From Paenibacillus sp. oral taxon 786 str. D14 (lineage in GTDB: Bacteria; Bacillota; Bacilli; Paenibacillales; Paenibacillaceae): 20,079 nt of DNA. The position numbers and the translations under genes are program-made. The stretch is taken from NCBI RefSeq assembly GCF_000159955.1, contig NZ_GG695981.1:116463-136541 (forward strand). The letters run 5' to 3'. Under the pieces are notes generated by a model that was given only the letters and a program-made list of their open reading frames with translations, ran no database searches and was not told where the DNA came from. Below, in pieces: positions 14,085-20,079 of this stretch (position 1 is its first letter; each line of letters starts with the position of its first letter).

Positions 14085-15029
14085 TTACTCATGGGACATG
14101 ATGAATTCCAGTTCACCGCTGAAACGGTAAGGTCCGAAGTTTGCAGGCAGGATGAAATGGTCGCCTTTCACCAGATCGTAGCGGTGTTCACCAGCTGTCA
14201 GCGTGCCGCTGCCAGCGAGTACACTAAAGATCGTATATTTCTCGTTTGGCGCAACTTCAGCATTGCCAGATACGTTCCATTTTTCCACCGTAAAGAAGGA
14301 ATTGGACACGAATGAGGTGATTGCCAGACCGTCTTTTTGATTAGTTTCATAGGTTACCGGTACATACGCTTGCGGAACGGTAGTCACGTCGATCGCTTTC
14401 TCCAGATGGAGCTCACGGGTGTTACCGTCTTTGTCGCGGCGATCATAGTCGTATACCCGGTAGGTGGTATCCGAGCTCTGTTGCGTTTCGAGCACGACGA
14501 TCCCTTTACCCAGCGCGTGCAGCGTTCCGCTTGGAACATAGAAGAAGTCACCCGGTTTAACCGGCACTTTCGTCAGGAAGCGATCCCACTCGCCGTTTTC
14601 GATCATCGAGACGAGCTCTTCTTTTGTTTTGGCTTCATGTCCGTAAATGATTACAGCACCGGGTTCGGCATCTACGATGTACCAGCATTCGGTTTTGCCC
14701 AGCTCCCCGTTCTCGTGTTTGCCGGCGTACTCGTCATCTGGATGCACCTGTACCGACAGGTCGTCGGAGGCGTCGAGAATTTTCGTCAGCAGCGGGAACA
14801 CCTTGGACGAGGAACGGAACAGCTCCGGATGGGAGGTCCACAATTCCCCCAGCTTCATGCCTTGGTACGGTCCGTTCTTCACTACGCTCTGTCCGTTCGG
14901 GTGAGCGGATACGGCCCAGCATTCGCCGGTATGGTCATTCGGGATGTCATAGCCAAACAAATCTCTTAGCTTGGTGCCGCCCCAAATGCGTTCTTGGAAA
15001 ATCGGCTGCAAAAAAATCGGTTCATTCAT
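14085..15029 (-). CDS. manA: Mannose-6-phosphate isomerase, class I
   Basis: A 314-aa zinc enzyme that interconverts mannose 6-phosphate and fructose 6-phosphate in the cytoplasm. Length and layout match the short Bacillus-type ManA. The metal ligands are visible as Q94 and H96 (SVQVHPDDE), E114 (GKTECWYI) and H171 (SGTLHALG). RVYDYDRRDKDG is a family landmark. AGGAG lies about 9 bases upstream of the ATG. It follows the ROK kinase gene by 29 bases on the same strand, so the pair is probably an operon feeding hexoses into glycolysis. The B. subtilis gmuE/gmuF pair has a similar make-up. Confidence 0.93.
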   Translation of the reverse strand: MNEPIFLQPIFQERIWGGTKLRDLFGYDIPNDHTGECWAVSAHPNGQSVVKNGPYQGMKLGELWTSHPELFRSSSKVFPLLTKILDASDDLSVQVHPDDEYAGKHENGELGKTECWYIVDAEPGAVIIYGHEAKTKEELVSMIENGEWDRFLTKVPVKPGDFFYVPSGTLHALGKGIVVLETQQSSDTTYRVYDYDRRDKDGNTRELHLEKAIDVTTVPQAYVPVTYETNQKDGLAITSFVSNSFFTVEKWNVSGNAEVAPNEKYTIFSVLAGSGTLTAGEHRYDLVKGDHFILPANFGPYRFSGELEFIMSHE

Positions 15030-15058
15030 CGTTATCGGACTCCTTTTGTCTCTATAGA

Positions 15059-15973
15059 TCAGTATGGAATATGGATTAAGGCAGCGGCGCCGATCAAGCC
15101 GGCGTCCTGATGAAGCGCGGCGGGAACGATAGGGGTTTGCCGTCCCGAAGGGTTCAGCGCATACTTGGACACGTAGTCGCGCACCGCGTTAAACAACGGA
15201 TCGCCAACCTGGGAGACGCCGCCGCCGATGACCAGCTTCTCCGGATCAAACGTATTAATTAAGGTGACACAGCCAACGCCGATATTTTCGAAGACTTTGG
15301 CTACAAGCTCCTGAATCACAGGTTGCCCAGCCGCCGCCAAATCAAAAGCTTCTTTAGAAGAAACCTCACGGCCAAGCAGCTCAGAGGCTTGTCTTGCGAC
15401 CGCGGTGCCGGAGGCGACAAATTCCCAGCAGCCCTTCTGCCCGCACACGCAGGTACCAACGGATGGATCCACGACGATATGGCCGACATCGCCGGCATTC
15501 CCGCTTGCTCCAGTGATGAGCTTGCCGTGGGAGTAGATCCCGGCGCCGATGCCCGTGCTGATCGTGATGAATACGAAGTGCTCAGCATCCTTGGCAGCGC
15601 CAAGCCATTTTTCCGCAAGGGCCGCAGCGGTAGCGTCGTTCTCCAGCCGAATCGGCAGACTGAAGTAGCGCTTCAGTGAGTCGACGATCGGGAAGTTCCA
15701 CCAGCCCCGCAAATTCGGCGGTTCGGCGATTTTCCCTTCCTTCGTGTTTAATGGGCCGGGAGCTCCAACGCCGATGCCTAAAAGCTCGGACTCTGCGATG
15801 CCTTGGGCGGTGAGGATATCTTGGATTGCAGCGGCCATCCGGTCGACCATCACCTCTGGCCCCACCGTCTGATCGGTTGGCAGCGATACCTTCGTCCGCA
15901 CTTCACCGTCCGTGCCAATCAACCCGATGGCCGTCTTCGTGCCCCCGATGTCGATACCAATTGCATAACTCAA
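15059..15973 (-). CDS. ROK-family sugar kinase (glucokinase or fructokinase)
   Basis: A 304-aa ROK kinase that phosphorylates a hexose with ATP. The N-terminal phosphate loop is GIDIGGTKTA (residues 6-15), the catalytic Asp is D113 in EN-D, and the ROK zinc site is H165 with C175, C177 and C182 (CVCGQKGC). Substrate residues E184 onward fit either glucose or fructose; pairing with mannose-6-phosphate isomerase makes fructokinase/mannokinase activity plausible but does not prove it. The start codon is TTG, with AGGAGG 8 bases upstream; an ATG within that spacer is out of frame. It is divergent from the LacI-type gene, which probably regulates it. Confidence 0.88.
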   Translation of the reverse strand: MSYAIGIDIGGTKTAIGLIGTDGEVRTKVSLPTDQTVGPEVMVDRMAAAIQDILTAQGIAESELLGIGVGAPGPLNTKEGKIAEPPNLRGWWNFPIVDSLKRYFSLPIRLENDATAAALAEKWLGAAKDAEHFVFITISTGIGAGIYSHGKLITGASGNAGDVGHIVVDPSVGTCVCGQKGCWEFVASGTAVARQASELLGREVSSKEAFDLAAAGQPVIQELVAKVFENIGVGCVTLINTFDPEKLVIGGGVSQVGDPLFNAVRDYVSKYALNPSGRQTPIVPAALHQDAGLIGAAALIHIPY

Positions 15974-16005
15974 CGTTCATTCCTCCTGTGGAACTGAAGA
16001 TTCAC

Positions 16006-16047
16006 AACTTGACAAACTTGACAAAATAAATATTTGTAAAGTACCAT
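16006..16047 (+). promoter_or_regulatory. Promoter/operator region between ROK kinase and LacI-type gene
   Basis: The 9-base unit AACTTGACA occurs twice in tandem (16006-16014 and 16015-16023). Each copy carries a perfect TTGACA -35 box, with possible but weak -10 boxes TATTTG (spacer 16) or TACCAT (spacer 18) for the LacI-type gene. An imperfect dyad, TTGACAAAAT and TATTTGTAAA, spans 16018-16040 and could be an operator. The minus-strand promoter for the kinase is not clear. Confidence 0.4.
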
Positions 16048-16086
16048 GTAGGTTAAGTGTAGCACGATTCGAAAGGAATGAAAAGA

Positions 16087-17112
16087 ATGGGCCGTAAAAA
16101 GAAAGTCTCGATGCAGGATATCGCTGACCGTCTGCAAATTTCTAAAAATGCGGTGTCATTGGCGCTAATGAACAAAAAGGGCGTCAGCGAGGAGATGCGC
16201 CGCCGCGTGCAGGAAACCGCGCGTGAGCTGGGGTACGGACCTTACGCGCACCAAGAGAGCGGACAAGCGAATATTTTGGTGCTCGTTCCTGAACGGATCA
16301 TGAGCTATCAGGATAATGATCATTTTCAGTTTTTTCACGATATGATTTGGGGATTGGAACGAAGCGCGCGCAAAAAAGGACTCAACGCTGTCATCACCCC
16401 GCTTGATCGGGAGATGGAAGCCGCGCGTTTGCTGCCGGGACCGTTCACCGATATTCCGTACCGGGGAGTGATTCTGTTTGGGATTGTGGACCGGGCGTAT
16501 GCGAAGCGCATTTGGGAGCTGGACACGCCGCTGGTGCTGATGGATTCCTACTACCACGATCTGCCTTGTCCGGCCGTCACCTCGGACAATCAGGAGGGGG
16601 CCTATACAGCGGTCTCACACTTAATTGAAGCCGGCCACCGGGACATCGGGTTTATCGGGCCGACGAACCTGTCGACCAGTCATGAGGAGCGCTGGTTTGG
16701 GTTTGAGAAAGCGATGAAGGAGCAGGGGTTGATCATTCGGGAGGCGGCCTGCTTGACGACGTCCAAGGGCTATGATTACACCGCGGCAGAAATCGCGAAT
16801 TTTCTGGATGGGTTAGGGGAGTGGCCGACGGCGTTTTTTTGCGGGAATGATCGTATTGCTTATTTGCTGGCCGGTCTCTTGAAGACGCGAAACAAGCGAT
16901 TGCCGGAGGATGTCTCCATCGCCGGATTTGACGATTTGCCCTATGTCAACAGCGAGGGTTTAAATGTGACGACGATGCGGGTGGAGAAGGAGCGCATGTG
17001 TGATGCCGCAATTAGCTTGCTCCTGTCAGACCTTGGGCGTTCCCGCGAGAAGATTCACTGGCAAATCCCGCCCACGTTGGTTGTCCGGGAGTCTGTTGCT
17101 CGGAGAGGATAG
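16087..17112 (+). CDS. LacI-family transcriptional regulator
   Basis: A 341-aa LacI/GalR repressor-type protein. The N-terminal helix-turn-helix (MQDIADRLQISKNAVSLAL, residues 9-27) and hinge are followed by a periplasmic-binding-like sensor domain, with landmarks GVILFGIVDR, VLMDSY, HLIEAGHRDIGFIGP, FFCGNDRIAYL and the C-terminal SIAGFDDLPYV. The start at 16087 is chosen for its 10-base spacing from GAAAGG; the ATG at 16078 is too close. It is divergent from the ROK kinase-manA pair and is the likely local regulator. The effector sugar cannot be told from sequence. Confidence 0.9.
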   Translation: MGRKKKVSMQDIADRLQISKNAVSLALMNKKGVSEEMRRRVQETARELGYGPYAHQESGQANILVLVPERIMSYQDNDHFQFFHDMIWGLERSARKKGLNAVITPLDREMEAARLLPGPFTDIPYRGVILFGIVDRAYAKRIWELDTPLVLMDSYYHDLPCPAVTSDNQEGAYTAVSHLIEAGHRDIGFIGPTNLSTSHEERWFGFEKAMKEQGLIIREAACLTTSKGYDYTAAEIANFLDGLGEWPTAFFCGNDRIAYLLAGLLKTRNKRLPEDVSIAGFDDLPYVNSEGLNVTTMRVEKERMCDAAISLLLSDLGRSREKIHWQIPPTLVVRESVARRG

Positions 17113-17128
17113 GGGCCTAGGCTAGATG

Positions 17129-17178
17129 AAAAAAAGGGTGCCCACAGAGCCGGTTCACCGGTCCAGTGGACACCCTTT
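17129..17178 (-). terminator. Terminator of sodA
   Basis: On the minus strand, a long hairpin (17133-17140 with 17171-17178, then CCAC/GTGG, then CCGG/CCGG around loop TTCA or its complement) is followed by seven Ts. On the plus strand the downstream T run is short, so it is weaker for the LacI-type gene. Confidence 0.85.
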
Positions 17179-17212
17179 CGCGTTCGTGCAGGCGTTACGC
17201 CAACACGCTGAC

Positions 17213-17830
17213 TTATTTGTTCAGTGCTGCTTCGTAACGTTTCTCAACTGCAGGCCAGTTGATGACGTTAAAGAAAGCGGCGATGTAGTCAGGACGTTTG
17301 TTTTGATATTTCAGGTAGTAAGCATGCTCCCATACGTCCAGGCCAAGGATTGGCGTTTTGCCTTCCATCAGCGGGGAGTCTTGGTTCGGCAAGCTGTAAA
17401 CGGACAATTTGCCGTTAGCATCTACAGCCAGGAACGCCCAACCGCTGCCGAAGCGAGTGGTAGCTGCTTTCGTGAATTCTTCTTTGAATTTGTCAAAGCC
17501 GCCCAGCTCGTTGTTGATCGCTTCAGCCAGCTTGCCGGAAGGTTGGCCGCCGCCGTTCGGGCCGATCGTTTCCCAGAACAGGGAGTGGTTCGCATGGCCG
17601 CCGCCGTTGTTGCGGACAGCAGTGCGGATGCTTTCAGGAACGCTGTCCAGATCGCTGATCAATTCTTCAACGGATTTGGATTGCAATTCTGGAGCGGATT
17701 CCAGAGCTGCGTTCAGGTTCGTTACATACGTATTATGGTGACGATCATGGTGAATCATCATCGTTGTTTCATCGATATGAGGTTCAAGCGCGTTGTTCGG
17801 GTAAGGCAATGCAGGTAATTGATGTGCCAT
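17213..17830 (-). CDS. sodA: Superoxide dismutase [Mn]
   Basis: A 205-aa cytoplasmic superoxide dismutase. Metal ligands are H27 (MMIHHDRHH), H82 ([10 protein letters not shown]), D165 and H169 (LDVWEHAYY). The NQDSPL segment with Gln150 and the Gly-rich 76-78 segment favour the manganese form. Length is normal. The ATG at 17830 is chosen because AAAGGATGG lies upstream; the track of extra residues before it has no binding site. Its promoter (17884-17912) abuts an inverted repeat shared with the SufR-like operon, suggesting common redox or iron control. Confidence 0.95.
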   Translation of the reverse strand: MAHQLPALPYPNNALEPHIDETTMMIHHDRHHNTYVTNLNAALESAPELQSKSVEELISDLDSVPESIRTAVRNNGGGHANHSLFWETIGPNGGGQPSGKLAEAINNELGGFDKFKEEFTKAATTRFGSGWAFLAVDANGKLSVYSLPNQDSPLMEGKTPILGLDVWEHAYYLKYQNKRPDYIAAFFNVINWPAVEKRYEAALNK

Positions 17831-17883
17831 TTCTAAATCCATCCTTTCTTCTCCAATATGTAGTAGTAATTCCGACAAAACTA

Positions 17884-17912
17884 ATTATAAATCCGCACTC
17901 CGACTTAGTCAA
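17884..17912 (-). promoter_or_regulatory. SigA-type promoter of sodA
   Basis: On the minus strand TTGACT (complement of 17907-17912), a 17-base spacer and TATAAT (complement of 17884-17889), about 50 bases upstream of the sodA ATG. The -35 box overlaps the end of the inverted repeat at 17911-17935. Confidence 0.85.
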
Positions 17913-17935
17913 CATAGATGTATATTAAGTATGTT
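17911..17935. promoter_or_regulatory. Candidate operator, site A (sodA promoter)
   Basis: AACATA (17911-17916) and TATGTT (17930-17935) form a perfect 6-bp inverted repeat with a 13-base spacer. The element, with its flank CGACTTAGTC, recurs at 19257-19291, where the arms changed to AATATA/TATATT and kept symmetry. Confidence 0.65.
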
Positions 17936-17951
17936 AAATCGTTCGCAGCCA

Positions 17952-17980
17952 TTGACAAATCAGTTCGTGAATTTCATAAT
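17952..17980 (+). promoter_or_regulatory. SigA-type promoter of the DUF1450 gene
   Basis: TTGACA at 17952-17957, a 17-base spacer and CATAAT at 17975-17980, 47 bases before the ATG at 18028. It is divergent from the sodA promoter with site A between them. Confidence 0.8.
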
Positions 17981-18027
17981 GAGGGTTCAAGCATCATTAG
18001 CCTACAAGTTTGGGGTGAAAAGACGTC

Positions 18028-18279
18028 ATGGGGTTGGGCATCGTTATCGTTGAGGTGTGCGACAGCAACCTGATGAGCGCGCTTGAGCTGGAGAAGCTGG
18101 AAGAAGAATACCCCGAAATTGCCGTGATGCGGCAGGACTGTCTTAGTTTATGCGGGTTATGTAAGCTTAGACCGTATGCACTGGTGAACGGCAAACGCGT
18201 CTCCGCCAAGACGACGGAGGAGTGTATCCAGCTCGTGAAGCAAGCCATTGAGGACGAGTTAGCCGTCTATGATATATAA
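18028..18279 (+). CDS. DUF1450 family protein (YuzB-like)
   Basis: An 83-aa DUF1450 protein. Four cysteines are placed as in the family: C11 near the N-terminus and C38-x3-C42-x2-C45 (DCLSLCGLC), followed by the conserved ALVNG segment. The pattern recalls thioredoxin-fold ferredoxins and would suit metal or Fe-S binding, but the family's role is not established. GGGGTGA lies 9 bases upstream of the ATG. It sits between sodA and the SufR-like regulator, divergent from sodA, and ends in a bidirectional terminator shared with the regulator gene. Confidence 0.85.
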   Translation: MGLGIVIVEVCDSNLMSALELEKLEEEYPEIAVMRQDCLSLCGLCKLRPYALVNGKRVSAKTTEECIQLVKQAIEDELAVYDI

Positions 18280-18282
18280 CCA

Positions 18283-18310
18283 AAAAAAGCAGCCATGAGG
18301 CTGCTTTTTT
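18283..18310. terminator. Bidirectional terminator between DUF1450 gene and SufR-like gene
   Basis: A perfect 12-bp stem, 18283-18294 with 18299-18310, loop ATGA, with six As on one side and six Ts on the other, so it works on both strands for the convergent genes. Confidence 0.93.
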
Positions 18311-18326
18311 CTATAGGCGGATCTCC

Positions 18327-18962
18327 TCAGCGTTCGCGCTGGCGGATCACATACACACATTTTCTCCCTTGTTGGGCCAAGCATTCCGTGCGTTCGACAT
18401 CGGCATCCAGCAGCGATTCAAACAATTTCAGCTCGCAGTCGCAGGCATGATTGTAGCGGTTCGCGATTTGCGAGATCGGGCAGTTATGCTCCATCAGGAC
18501 ATACTCGCCGTGATCGGTTTCTTGAAGCTCGGTCATATATCCATTGTCGTTTTGAATCTCCGAGAGCGTGCGTACTTTTTCAGTCAGCGATTTCCCTTGC
18601 ATCTCGGACATATATTTACGGCTCAGCTTCTCCTTACGGCGATCGAACAGGCGGTCTACCATGTCTTCGCCGCTCTCCTCGGCCAGTTCGTCCAGCAGAT
18701 CCAGCGTAAGCGAATGATATCTCTTGGGAAAAAGCCCCTCAGCCAGCTCGGTTAACCCATACACAGCAGTGGGCCGTCCTGCCGTCTGCCGAATCATTTT
18801 CGATTCGATCAGCCCGTCGCGTTCCATCGTGCCGAGATGGCGGCGCACCGCCATTTCCGTGATCTGCAGTTCTGTCGTAAGCTCTTTGGCACTCAGAGGT
18901 CCGGCGGTTTTCATTAAATGAAGAATCCGCTCGCGGGTGGAAAGGTCTTTTTTGGCATTCAT
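18327..18962 (-). CDS. SufR-like winged-helix regulator with Fe-S-type cysteines
   Basis: A 211-aa regulator of the DeoR/ArsR-like class resembling SufR, the Fe-S cluster sensing repressor of suf genes. The N-terminal winged helix covers about 8-70 (GPLSAKELTTELQITEMAVRR as recognition region, in parts). The C-terminal part has C161 (EHNCPI), C174 and C176 (HACDCELKLF), C194 and C202 (RKCVYVI). The C-x12-C spacing of the first pair equals that recalled for SufR; later spacings differ. The start at 18962 has AGGGAG upstream; the longer frame from 19037 overlaps the gene before it. It lies 38 bases after the small TrhO-like ORF and is probably co-transcribed with it from the promoter beside site B. 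No suf genes are in the window. Confidence 0.8.
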   Translation of the reverse strand: MNAKKDLSTRERILHLMKTAGPLSAKELTTELQITEMAVRRHLGTMERDGLIESKMIRQTAGRPTAVYGLTELAEGLFPKRYHSLTLDLLDELAEESGEDMVDRLFDRRKEKLSRKYMSEMQGKSLTEKVRTLSEIQNDNGYMTELQETDHGEYVLMEHNCPISQIANRYNHACDCELKLFESLLDADVERTECLAQQGRKCVYVIRQRER

Positions 18963-19000
18963 GCGTGACACTCCCTCTCGGGTGATAAGTTCCGGCGGTC

Positions 19001-19198
19001 TTAGCTTTGCGGGACGACGAGAGCGGCTTCCCGGCACGCCTCCGAACAGAAGCCGTGATGTTCTTCGGCGGCGATCAGGATGCGTCCCTTGATCCCCAGC
19101 TCTTTGCAGTATTGCAGATGCTCGGCAGTGAAGGCGGCAGGATCCTCGATCCGGACAAATTTATAAAATAATAATACGCGATAAGCGTGTTGTTCCAT
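19001..19198 (-). CDS. Short ORF: N-terminal piece of a TrhO-like (UPF0176) rhodanese protein
   Basis: A 65-aa ORF. Residues 5-43 (AYRVLLFYKFVRIEDPAAF, then HLQYCKELGIKGRILIA) match the conserved start of TrhO/YceA-type tRNA hydroxylation rhodaneses, proteins of roughly 300 aa. The family's next motif (usually EGINGT) is absent, and the frame ends with EEHHGFCSEACREAALVVPQS. That tail recalls a cysteine-containing segment near the C-terminus of some TrhO proteins, so a large in-frame internal deletion is possible. It lacks the catalytic rhodanese cysteine loop and cannot be a working TrhO. Yet it has a good binding site (AGGTGAT, 6 bases before the ATG), its own promoter and an intact frame, so it may be a functional small protein or leader peptide for the SufR-like gene. 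Confidence 0.6.
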   Translation of the reverse strand: MEQHAYRVLLFYKFVRIEDPAAFTAEHLQYCKELGIKGRILIAAEEHHGFCSEACREAALVVPQS

Positions 19199-19238
19199 TA
19201 TTTGAATCACCTATCTATTCTATGATGAATTCTACTGC

Positions 19239-19268
19239 ATTGTAGTCCAAGGCTCTCGACTTAGTCAA
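19239..19268 (-). promoter_or_regulatory. Promoter of the SufR-like operon
   Basis: On the minus strand TTGACT (complement of 19263-19268), an 18-base spacer and TACAAT (complement of 19239-19244), about 40 bases upstream of the ATG at 19198. The -35 box and its flank are identical to those of sodA. Confidence 0.72.
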
Positions 19269-19291
19269 TATATAAGTATAGTAAGTATATT
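19267..19291. promoter_or_regulatory. Candidate operator, site B (SufR-like operon)
   Basis: AATATA (19267-19272) and TATATT (19286-19291) form a perfect 6-bp inverted repeat with a 13-base spacer, in the same position relative to the -35 box as site A. A 9-base-spaced direct repeat of ATACTTA is also present on the minus strand. Confidence 0.65.
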
Positions 19292-19355
19292 AATGCAGGT
19301 CTAGCGGATATTCTTTCCTTGCGAAGCCGTGGAAGCATGAAATTGGGAATAAGGG

Positions 19356-19384
19356 TTGCCGGGACCTCCGGTTCCCAGTACAAT
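19356..19384 (+). promoter_or_regulatory. Probable promoter of the PAP2 gene
   Basis: TTGCCG at 19356-19361, a 17-base spacer and TACAAT at 19379-19384, 40 bases before the ATG at 19425. Confidence 0.55.
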
Positions 19385-19424
19385 GATCTGGTTCAGGTGA
19401 ATGCAGGTGAGAGGGGAACTTTTG

Positions 19425-20033
19425 ATGAAAAAATGGCTTTTGCCAGTCCTGCTTGCTGCCTTGTTTGTGGTGCTGGGCGGGCTGCTACATACGGAGGGAT
19501 TGCGTTCGATTGACCGCAGTATCGGGGACTTTTTCTATGGGCTGCGCAATGACAGCATCACTCCGGCAGTCAAAGCGATCTCTGAGTTGGGAACAACCAC
19601 CGGTTTTGTTGTGGTGCTGGGGATTGCCCTCATTTGGACATTGCTGGTTCTGCGGAACGGACGTTATGCCTTTTGGCTGACGATCAGCCTGGCAGGCGGG
19701 TGGCTGCTGAACAAAGTGTTGAAAGCTCTATACACCCGGGAACGACCTGACATGTGGGACAGCCTTGTTGTACCGGACGGGTACAGCTTTCCCAGCGGAA
19801 ATGCGATGATCTCCGTCGCTTTCTTCGGGGTGATCGCGTTGCTGCTGCTTCGTTCCGGTAGGGTGGGGAATCGCATTTGGGCGGTGGTGGTGCTGCTGAT
19901 CATTTTGCTGATTGGGGTCAGCCGCTTGTACTTGGGCGTGCATTATGCCAGTGACATTGTTGGCGGCTTTCTCGCGGGTGCGGTGATCGCCGAGCTGTGT
20001 GCTTGGGGGGCCGTGGGCCGAAACAGAATATAA
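19425..20033 (+). CDS. PAP2-family membrane phosphatase
   Basis: A 202-aa integral membrane phosphatase of the PAP2 superfamily, which removes phosphate from lipids such as undecaprenyl pyrophosphate, phosphatidate or PG-phosphate on the outer face. About six hydrophobic segments are visible. The three signature motifs are present: K100-x6-R107-P (KALYTRERP), PSGN at 123-126 and S166-R167-x5-H173 (SRLYLGVHYASD). In the second motif the usual His is Asn; the nucleophilic His173 is kept. The start at 19425 has AGAGGGGA 8 bases upstream; the frame's earlier ATG at 19401 has no binding site. It is a single-gene unit with its own terminator. Substrate unknown. Confidence 0.9.
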   Translation: MKKWLLPVLLAALFVVLGGLLHTEGLRSIDRSIGDFFYGLRNDSITPAVKAISELGTTTGFVVVLGIALIWTLLVLRNGRYAFWLTISLAGGWLLNKVLKALYTRERPDMWDSLVVPDGYSFPSGNAMISVAFFGVIALLLLRSGRVGNRIWAVVVLLIILLIGVSRLYLGVHYASDIVGGFLAGAVIAELCAWGAVGRNRI

Positions 20034-20040
20034 TGAATAG

Positions 20041-20074
20041 AGAAGAAAGCCCGCCATCCGGCGGGCTTTCTTCT
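20041..20074 (+). terminator. Terminator of the PAP2 gene
   Basis: A 15-bp perfect stem (AGAAGAAAGCCCGCC with its complement) around loop ATCC; the T-rich part of the 3' arm (TTTCTTCTTT) serves as the U tract. It begins 7 bases after the stop codon. Confidence 0.88.
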
Positions 20075-20079
20075 TTATA

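Noticed and set aside
14337..14969. Plus-strand open frame of 210 aa opposite manA
   Set aside because: Antisense shadow of manA, whose metal-site motifs are unambiguous.
17126..17818. Plus-strand open frame of 230 aa opposite sodA
   Set aside because: It lies wholly antisense to the well-supported sodA and its terminator.

Overview
The window reads as chromosomal DNA of a spore-forming, Gram-positive Firmicute, most likely Paenibacillus or a close relative. Signs of this are a Spo0E-type phosphatase, an S-layer homology protein, classic SigA promoters with AGGAGG-type ribosome binding sites, an Mn superoxide dismutase, and a plant-galactan utilisation cassette. The genus is inferred from gene content and style; no search was run.

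Layout. 1-1500 (minus strand): small Spo0E-like phosphatase, an SLH-only secreted protein and a 66-aa unknown. 1555-1741: tRNA-Leu(UAA) with its own promoter and terminator. 1866-4151: secreted protein with eight Big2-type Ig-like repeats. 4246-5995: ComEC-like metallo-beta-lactamase lipoprotein, DUF3006 protein and DinB-family protein. 6435-13747: beta-1,4-galactan cassette made of a secreted GH53 galactanase with CBM61, an ABC importer (binding lipoprotein plus two permeases), a second GH53 enzyme without a signal peptide, and an AraC-type regulator. 14085-17112: mannose-6-phosphate isomerase and ROK sugar kinase (minus strand), divergent from a LacI-type regulator. 17213-19198: sodA, a DUF1450 protein, a SufR-like regulator with candidate Fe-S cysteines, and a small TrhO-like remnant. 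19425-20033: PAP2 phosphatase.

How the genes work together. Extracellular galactan would be cut by the first GH53, imported as oligosaccharides and cut again inside by the second GH53. No beta-galactosidase and no ABC ATPase gene lies here. The two transcription units of the cassette start from near-duplicate promoter blocks, each with a CRE-like site.

Main observations. (1) The galactan cassette appears to be an insertion. It is bracketed by 151-bp direct repeats (150/151 identical) that are the tail of an already decayed IS3 transposase. Just outside them, the two arms of one 21-bp terminator hairpin, which would normally lie between convergent dinB and manA, are now about 8 kb apart. (2) sodA and the SufR-like operon share a promoter-proximal element with a 6-13-6 inverted repeat whose arms co-vary (AACATA/TATGTT against AATATA/TATATT), suggesting one regulator controls both.
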